The notes beneath the pieces were generated by a model. It was not told the DNA's origin. It saw only the letters and a list, made by a program, of their open reading frames with translations, and ran no database searches. A DNA stretch of 64,000 nucleotides from Bidens hawaiensis (taxonomy: Eukaryota > Streptophyta > Magnoliopsida > Asterales > Asteraceae), in contig JAIQDT010000026.1 in the NCBI GenBank assembly GCA_021521415.1, positions 4,305,001 to 4,369,000 on the forward strand, read 5' to 3'. Each line of letters begins with the position of its first letter. Within the stretch, counting starts at the first letter, position 1. The translations under genes were made by a program, and so were the position numbers. Below, one piece after another: positions 57,330 to 64,000 of this stretch.

Positions 57330-58150
57330 GGAACATATAATTATAGACGAGTCTATCATTATCCTCAAACATAGGCTATCAATAATATATAGTTTCTAGG
57401 AATATGTAATTATAAACGAGTCTGATAATGTCCTCAAGTTATAGGCTACAATAATAATTAGTTTTCATAAATATATACTTATAAACGAGTCCACTAATGT
57501 CCTCAAGTATACACTATCAATAGTAAATAGTTCTCAGAATTATATAACTATAAACGAGTCTAATAATGTCCTCAAGTATAGACCATCGATAATAAATAGT
57601 TTTCAGGAATATATATAATTATAAACGAGTTCAATAATGTCCTCAAGTATGGACTGTCAATAATAAATAGGTTTTAGGAATATATAGTTATAAACGAGTC
57701 TAATAATGCCCTCAAGCACAGACTACCAACAATATATAGTTTTCTGAAATATATATAATTATAAACGAGTATAATAATGTCCTCAAGTATACACTATCAA
57801 TAATAAATAGTTTTCAGGAAAATATAATTATAAACGAGTCGAATAATGTCCTCAAGTATAGATTATAAATAATATAAATAAATTTATAATCATAGACGAG
57901 TCTAAATAACATCCTCAAGGATATATTATAAATTATATATAATATTTCAGAAATATATAATCATGGACGAGTCTAAATAACATCCTTAAGTATAGATTAT
58001 AAATAATATATAATTTTCATAAATGTATAATCATAGACGAGTCTAAATAATATCCTCAAGTATAGTCTATAAACAATATATAATTTCAAAACTTATAATT
58101 ATAAACGAGTCCAATAATGTCCTCGAACATAGACTATCAATAATATAAAT
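57330..58150 (-). repeat. About 69-bp repeat array in LTR E (12 units)
   Basis: Units contain ATTATAAACGAGTC, AATAATGTCCTCAAGTATAG and ACTATCAATAATAAATAG. Starts of the CGAGT word fall near 57350, 57416, 57485, 57553, 57625, 57694, 57765, 57835, 57897, 57967, 58036 and 58107. D1 has only about two such units (33100-33175). Confidence 0.9.
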
Positions 58151-60357
58151 CTTGTCCAAACGATCAACCAAACAATATCATCACGTGTAATCCATAAATA
58201 ATGGATAGTCTAGGAATTAATACCAGACCTACTAATATATTCGAGCCTAGACCATAAGCAATATATATATAATTCACACATGGTTTCATAAATGTACAAA
58301 TACAACTAAGACTATGCAATACCATCCAAACAGTTAAAACGAGTAAATTGGGAAAAATTTGTAATAGGGTGTGTATGCTAGCCCAAAACGAAAAAAAAGA
58401 TTAAAAAGGGGCATCATGAAACTCACCTGACACAAGTTACACAAGTACCAACGAGCTAGAGAATCTATGAGCAGTCCCGCAATTCAAAAGCTTGTAGGGT
58501 TGCACACAAAAATTACTAACTAACCAGAACCGACTCGCTTATTCTACGGGACTTCCTAACATAATTTAATTGACCCGAAACCTCACCCATGATAATATCA
58601 TTTACATCAGGCCCAAAGGGTTTACCCTCAAATAAAACCGGGGACAAAAGGGTTCACAAACTACACCCGGTTTACGTAAATTGTGTCGAATTCGCGCGTT
58701 ATCACGCCGTTTAAGTAATTACCAACAAAATCAGGCCCATTTAGACAAAATATTGTATTATTACAGAAATAATGTCCAGGCAACACTATACGATCTAAAC
58801 GGGTCGGCAATCCCATTGTACAACGCACAAATTACCATTTAAGCGAGAATTCGCATTCTACCGAACCGTTTAAGCAATCACCAACCAATTCAGCCCCATT
58901 TTATTAAAAATTAGTGTTTCAACAGCCCGTTAATCATATTAACAATACCCAAACTTATTTGGTTGTTAATCCCCTCAAATAACACACAAAACACAACAAT
59001 TAGCAATTTAAACGATCGAAATCCTAGTTTCGAACTATTAACGATTGACCCATGAAATCAAATCCATTGGCCAAGATATTTTAGTATGAAGTAATTGGCA
59101 TAACTAGGGAGATATTGGAACAAAAACCTCGGTCAAAACAGCTCCGGAAATAACTTAATGGGCAGCCACCGATTTTAACCTTAACCGAAAGAATCGATCA
59201 ATAACAAGTCTAATATGCAGACTTTAGCATGCAAAGATGTATTTTATTACATACGAAAATCAGAAAATTAAATTATGAATCTTTTACCATAGTTTCATAA
59301 TTGTCTTAGGTTTCTAAAAATATTTTTGTTATAGTTGTCTAGTGCACACAAAAATGATAAAAATTCATTCAACATAGAAAGGTATATGTAGCTATTTCAG
59401 TGTGCAACAAAAGGGTTTTATTTGTTTATAAATTAATACCCAACCTAATTAAACGACCCCAATTGGTTTGGAATCCTAACTCAAAATGTGAAATTCCATA
59501 AGTGAAACCCACCAATTTGGACATGACATAAAATTGTTATGAGGTCTGGAAGACAGACCAGAATTTGACTCCCCGCATCAGCTTTGACACATGTTTATAT
59601 AAAATCATAAAAACCATTCAAATCTCTTCCAAAAATTACAAATTATACCTTTCTGGAAACTAGACTCAAAGTAGAATATCATGGAAACAAGATTTGATCA
59701 TTAAAAATCAATTGTAATTGAGTTATAGACCAAATAATAAACGAGTATGAATATGTCAGCAAACTATTATCATCAAAACTCAAACCCTAACATGTTTATG
59801 ACATCTCTTGGGTAAAATAAACGATTTAATGGTACTAACCTGGAATTAGTTGATATGCTCATTGTAATGGCTTAGATGGTGAGAATATCGGCGGGGGAGG
59901 GGGCTGCTACAAGCCGATCTCAAGAGGGAGAAGCGGGCGGCTATTTTATTTTTGGTTTTAAGCAAAATACATTTTGGCCCCTAGTTTGCAATTTAGTTTA
60001 CTTCCTTCCAAAGCTTATTAAATGAAATATTAGAATGACCACTAGAGACACCTCAACTTTAAATATCAAAACCTGATTATACAAGTTAACAAAAATTTCC
60101 AGGCGTTACATTACATGGGATGATTAAAGATGCAAGATATTAGTTATACCTTAGGTTTAATAAAATAAAGAACATTTTATATCTATTAGTTAATATAATA
60201 GTTTTGGGATGATTTTGATTTGTTAAACTCTTGTGTATGATGATTGTAATAAATAAATTAGATATTGAAACTTGATATTTATTTTAGTGTCTTTGATCTA
60301 TGATACAAATTATGTCGCACCCCGACATGTTACCCCGTTAGGTTGTGGTGTGACCTA

Positions 60358-60372
60358 TTGGTATCAGAGATG
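60358..60372 (+). other. Primer-binding site, initiator tRNA-Met (LTR G element)
   Basis: TTGGTATCAGAGATG, close to the initiator tRNA-Met complement, two bases after the LTR end. About 95 bp of internal sequence follow before LTR H interrupts. Confidence 0.75.
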
Positions 60373-60467
60373 AACGCTATAAGATAGGTGGTTAGACGCA
60401 ATCACCTTGTAGCATGCTTAGGGCCCCTATACGTGTTCCTATATGTGTGCCCTATTTGTTTGATTTT

Positions 60468-61511
60468 AGTAACACCCATCAAACTTCCGGTTCAATGATT
60501 TAGCGTGTGTAAAGTATGTATAACTCTCGGGACTTAACAGACGTTTCTCGGAAGCCGTTACTTCATCCCGGTACGTCTATTCGCTTAACATTTCTTACAA
60601 GTTGCATTATTATTCAATTCCAGGGGCTAGAATGTAAATATTTTATAATATAACATTAATCAAAAAACCCTAAACCCTATTTGCAGCTGCTGTCCGATCG
60701 GCACAAGGCCAGCCTCCCACCCCCTTTCATTGCTTATACTTTTGGATCAATTCCAAGCTCCTTGAAGTAGTTCAAGGTATGTACTACAATCCCCAACACT
60801 CTTTTTGTTCATCCTTAATCGTTTTGATGCTCAATTTTGCCGAAACTTTTCGTTGGACAGATTTTCGGCCAAGGTGTAATTGACCCACTTCCCGTTGATA
60901 AAAATTAGATTTACCGGTGTAGAAAGATTCCCAAGTATGGCATTTACATCATATTAAAATTTCATAACCATTGGAGGTGTTTAGGTCGGTCAATCGATTT
61001 TAGTTCGAAAACTAGGGTTTATCGGGTGTAGAATTGTAAATTGTTGAGTTTGATGCGTTAATCGGTTGGATGACAAACCGAATCAGTTTGCATGGCCCTA
61101 GGGGAGTCTAAGGGCTGTGGGAAAATTATTTTTTTGATGCTCGGGACTGTTTTGGTTGGTGCTTGGTCAATCGAGTCGGCGGTGCGCGAATTTTCATTTA
61201 AATATTAAATTGAGAGTTGTAAAAAGGAACCGTCAACCCTATCAACTCGGGTGACAAAATTATGATGAATGAAAGGATTAAAATTGGAATTTGGTCCATT
61301 TGGGGCTGATTCGTTTAACAATTGGTTTTAAGGTTTATTACGCGCGTATTCGACTCGATTGATTACCGACGGGCGAGTTGTGCATCATGGTTAGCCCCGA
61401 CCTTGTTTGTAGGGTGGATTTGGTTAATTGAAAGGTCGTAGGGGCTGAGGTAAAGTTGTTGGGCCTTGGGCCAAGATGTTGGACCTTGGGCCAAGTTGTT
61501 GGGCCTTGGGC
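60468..61511 (+). mobile_element. LTR H (Gypsy-A family), truncated
   Basis: Starts near AGTAACACCC (TG eroded) and follows solo LTR A2 closely: CTCGGGACTTAACAGACG, the telo-box at 60664-60679, TGTCCGATCGG, CTCAATTTTGCCGAAACTTT. After about 61362 it differs from A2 and then enters the GGGCCTTGGGCCAA minisatellite. There it breaks off and joins the T2-like segment. Confidence 0.8.
60664..60679 (+). promoter_or_regulatory. Telo-box in LTR H
   Basis: AAACCCTAAACCCTAT, followed by TGTCCGATCGG at 60691-60701, as in A2. Confidence 0.45.
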
Positions 61512-62493
61512 AAATGCCAAGGTTCTGCTGCAATTGAACAAATTAAATTGAGTATGGCTTGAATTCCTAGTTTCTAATGCAATTTAACAAACTAAGTTGA
61601 GTATGGCACGTATGCCAAGATTCTATTGCGACTGAACAAACTAAGTTGAGTATGGCTTATATGCCAATTTCTACTGTAACTAAACAAATGGAGTTGAGCA
61701 TGGCTTTGATGCCAAGTTTCTACTGCAAATATATAAACTAACTTGATTAGGGCATGAATTCCAAGAATATACTAAGATTATACATGATTATATGCTGATA
61801 GTTACATATTATGTAGTACTAAACGTAGTTACTTGAAATATGTTATGGGCGGAACGTGGGCCACAGTTGTAAACGTCAGAAATGGAAGCACTTATCACGA
61901 ATAAACTGTCAAGGTTTCACTGTTGCTTAGTATAACTATATCATTAATATACAAACATATATGTGTACATCCAATCATACCGATGTACATACAAACATGC
62001 AAAGGTACATAGATACTTACATTTGTGCGTACATACAAATTATGCTAGTATAGTACGCACAAATAATTTTATTGAAACTCACCAACTATTTATAGTTGAC
62101 CCATTTTAACATGCTTTTCAGGTGTACAGAAAAGTGGAGTAGATTGCTTATGCGCTTCGTTTTTGGATTGTGATCGATGTTGTGCAAATTTATACAAGTA
62201 TTCGAATTAGGAGTAGAGCAGCTTAACGGATTGGATTTGGTTTGTAACACCTAGTTTGTAAAAAGAAATTAGAACAATGTAAAATAATGTAAATTAGTTT
62301 GTAATGTTTCTTTATAAACAATGTGGTTGATACCAGAAGTGTCTGTTACATTCCCGTTTTACGTTTTCGCATTTGCTAGACGGGGTGTGACATGTCCGAA
62401 TCTAGTGTCATGTTGAAAATACAATTTTATATATGTTTTGCTAATTGATGTAATACACATTATCACAAGGAATTGTCATTTTTACCATTATAT
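61512..62493 (+). repeat. Second copy of T2 3' end plus its flank
   Basis: Matches 55149 to about 56142 with few differences (offset about 6,350-6,363 bp). It includes the T2 terminus GACGGGGTGTGACA and then about 100 bp of the flank TGTCCGAATCTAGTGTCATG... Because the flank is shared too, this is a duplicated genomic segment, not a separate insertion. The left edge abuts LTR H, the right edge LTR I. Confidence 0.88.
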
Positions 62494-62859
62494 TGTAATG
62501 CCCGTAAATTTCGTTAATCGGCTCGATCGTTTATAAATGTTGTTCAAAAAGCCGGGGTTTCATCTTTCTAATTTAGGGCCTTGTAATACGTTTTAAAAGT
62601 CCGTTTGTCCATCTTTTTTCCCAAAAAATCCCCTCTTACGACTTAAAGTATTATATTAGTATGTAGCACCCGATATTTTCGTTTATCGGCATGCACGTTG
62701 TAGAGTTTGTATATTTATAAGGTTTGAACCGGCTTACTTCGGGGATCTCCTTGTCATACCCGTAAGTTGAATTAATTGACTTTTCACCCAAGTTGCTACA
62801 CACTTTATACTGGTGGGACTAGAGTGTAATTTATTATATATCATAATATTACAAAACAA

Positions 62860-62875
62860 TAACCCTAACCCTAAC
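62860..62875 (+). promoter_or_regulatory. Telo-box-like repeat in LTR I
   Basis: AACCCTAACCCTAAC between an AT-rich stretch and GCCGATCGGCC, the same order as in A2 and H. Confidence 0.4.
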
Positions 62876-63226
62876 TCTTTTCCCAGCAGCCGATCGGCCT
62901 CAAGACCCCCCCTGCTCGATTTTCTTGTGCCCAGCCAAGTTTCAGCCCTGAAAACTTCAATTCAAGGTCGGTTTTATGATTCCCCATGTCTTTTACACCT
63001 TAATTGATCATATTAACGCGCTTATTGGTCGTTAAGGTTGAGTTTTGATGACAACAGTTTGCTGACAGATTCGTATACGTTTATTGTAGGGTCTGTAACG
63101 CGATGATAATCCATTGTTTTAGATCGATTCTTGATTCCATGATGTTCCAATTTGAGTCTAGTTTCCAAAAAGGTATAATACGTAATTTTTGGACGAGATT
63201 TGAATGGTTTTTATGAATTTATAAAA

Positions 63227-63746
63227 TCAAGTGTCAAAGCTGATGCGGGATGATGGATTCTGGTCTTTCTTCCCGATGTCATAGCCTTTTTTCGACAGGT
63301 CCAAATTGGTTGGTTCCACTTCTGGAAGTTAGTATTTTGAGATAGGAACCAAACCAATTGGAATCGTTTAATTTGGTTCGGTAATGAATTTTATAAAAAT
63401 AAAACCATTTTGTTGCGCACTGAAATAGCTGCACGTACCTTGCTGTGTTGGAGAAATTTTTATAAATTTTGTGTCCAATAGAAAAATCAAGTGTCAAAGC
63501 TGATGCGGGATGATGGATTCTGGTCTTTCTTCCCGATGTCATAACCTTTTTTCGACAGGTCCAAATTGGTTGATTCCACTTCTGGAAGTTAGTATTTTGA
63601 GTTAGGAACCAAATCAATTGGAATCGTTTAATTTGGTTCGGTAATGAATTTTATAAAAATAAAACCATTTTGTTGCGCACTGAAATAGCTGCACGTACCT
63701 TGCTGTGTTGGAGAAATTTTTATAAATTTTGTGTCCAATAGAAAAA
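63227..63746 (+). repeat. 260-bp tandem duplication in LTR I
   Basis: Copies start at AATCAAGTGTCAAAGCTGAT (63226-63227 and 63486-63487) and end with TTGTGTCCAATAGAAAAAT. Only a few differences, for example GTTGGTTCC against GTTGATTCC. The 112-residue frame at 63279-63617 (minus) is a by-product. Confidence 0.93.
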
Positions 63747-64000
63747 TATAATAAAAATATTTTAATAAACCTAGGACATTTATTAAAGTCTGGAAAAAAT
63801 TTAATAATTTATTTCAAAGGTTATCCTATGTAATTAAATGCATCTTCGCATGCTAAAATCTACACATTTTACTCGTTATTAATCGATAAGTTCGTTTTAG
63901 GCTTAACCGGTGGATTTGGTTAGTTGAAAGGTTTTAGGGGCTGAGGTAAAGTAATTGCGTATGGGTTGGGCCTTGGGCCAAGTTGTTGGGCCTTGGGCCA

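Larger units (their letters stand above)
56243..60110 (-). mobile_element. Solo LTR E (Gypsy-D family)
   Basis: 3,868 bp, plus-strand TGTAAGACCCTGAAACCC ... CCAGGCGTTACA. Flanks TTACT (56238-56242) and TTACA (60111-60115) match at four of five bases. It shares with D1 and D2 the CACCTGACAC segment, the CAACATAGAAAGGTATATGT segment and the CAAAGTCAACC..GAGTGA block. It is longer than its relatives mainly because of two repeat arrays. Confidence 0.8.
56044..60355 (+). mobile_element. LTR G, 3' part (split by LTR E)
   Basis: Pieces 56044-56242 and 60111-60355 flank solo LTR E. The second ends GGTTGTGGTGTGAC, directly before a tRNA-Met PBS, so this is the 3' end of a plus-strand LTR. An AT array lies at 56140-56158. 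Its 5' boundary is unknown (left of T2). Confidence 0.5.
62494..64000 (+). mobile_element. LTR I (Gypsy-D family), runs off window
   Basis: Starts TGTAATGCCCGTAAATTTCG. It contains TGTAGCACCCGATATTTTCG at 62663, then CCCTAACCCTAAC (62862) and GCAGCCGATCGGCC (62886). It ends at the window edge in the GGGCCTTGGGCCAA minisatellite, normally a mark of the A-type LTRs, so it is mosaic. Confidence 0.75.

Noticed and set aside
57330..58150. Regularly spaced repeats resembling a CRISPR array
   Set aside because: Whole units, not just short repeats, are similar to each other; they lie within a plant LTR and have no cas genes. A tandem LTR repeat explains them.

Overview
The window is nuclear DNA of a flowering plant, built almost entirely from nested LTR retrotransposons. 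Everything recognisable is plant-type: Ty1/Copia pol, Ty3/Gypsy chromovirus gag-pol with a C-terminal chromodomain, primer-binding sites for initiator tRNA-Met and tRNA-Asp, and TTTAGGG-type telomere-like sequence. From memory, the Copia pol and the odd ORF downstream of it resemble elements common in Asteraceae (Tanacetum, Artemisia, Lactuca); that placement is an inference. I found no host protein gene, tRNA, rRNA or CRISPR array.

Layout. 1-1615: left-truncated Copia element (minus; gag, PBS, 5' LTR) inserted into the RT of Gypsy-A. 1616-11516: 5' half of chromovirus Gypsy-A (minus), split by a solo LTR of family T (4134-7208, TSD TAAAC) and by a solo LTR of Gypsy-A's own type (9168-11178). 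11517-22502: tandem array of a non-autonomous element, family N (tRNA-Asp PBS), LTR-internal-LTR-internal-LTR with a repeat unit of about 4.63 kb. 22503-29983: Copia-C, truncated at both ends, with decayed pol, a long non-coding segment rich in CGAGCA, and a decayed extra 3' ORF behind a TATA box and possible leader introns. 29984-31593: fragments (start of a T LTR, a 107-bp duplication, a foreign Gypsy gag). 31616-47186: Gypsy-D, two long LTRs around a mostly deleted interior; its right LTR holds a solo Copia LTR (TSD GACTA) and Gypsy-B (38422-45231), the most complete chromovirus here. 47187-51559: leader and 5' LTR of Gypsy-F with a solo LTR inside (TSD GCTTT). 51560-60467: unassigned DNA and an older LTR (G), invaded by solo LTRs T2 and E. 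60468-64000: truncated LTR H, a second copy of the T2 end with its flank, and LTR I running off the window.

No element is intact: coding regions carry stops and frameshifts, and six solo LTRs have exact or near-exact 5-bp target duplications. The window therefore records insertion, LTR-LTR recombination, tandem duplication and deletion rather than a working pathway.

Best candidate for something undescribed: a 105-nt intron-like segment between gag and protease of the chromovirus (42005-42109). It has GT-AG borders, an 11-bp direct repeat at its edges and an in-frame stop; removing it joins gag to pol in frame. Related segments sit at the same place in Gypsy-A (2492-2597) and, in part, in Gypsy-D (35500-35590). 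Second tier: the family-N array and its repeat-bearing ORF, the promoter-like leader of the extra Copia-C ORF, telomere-like filler at a repair junction, and the duplicated T2 end.
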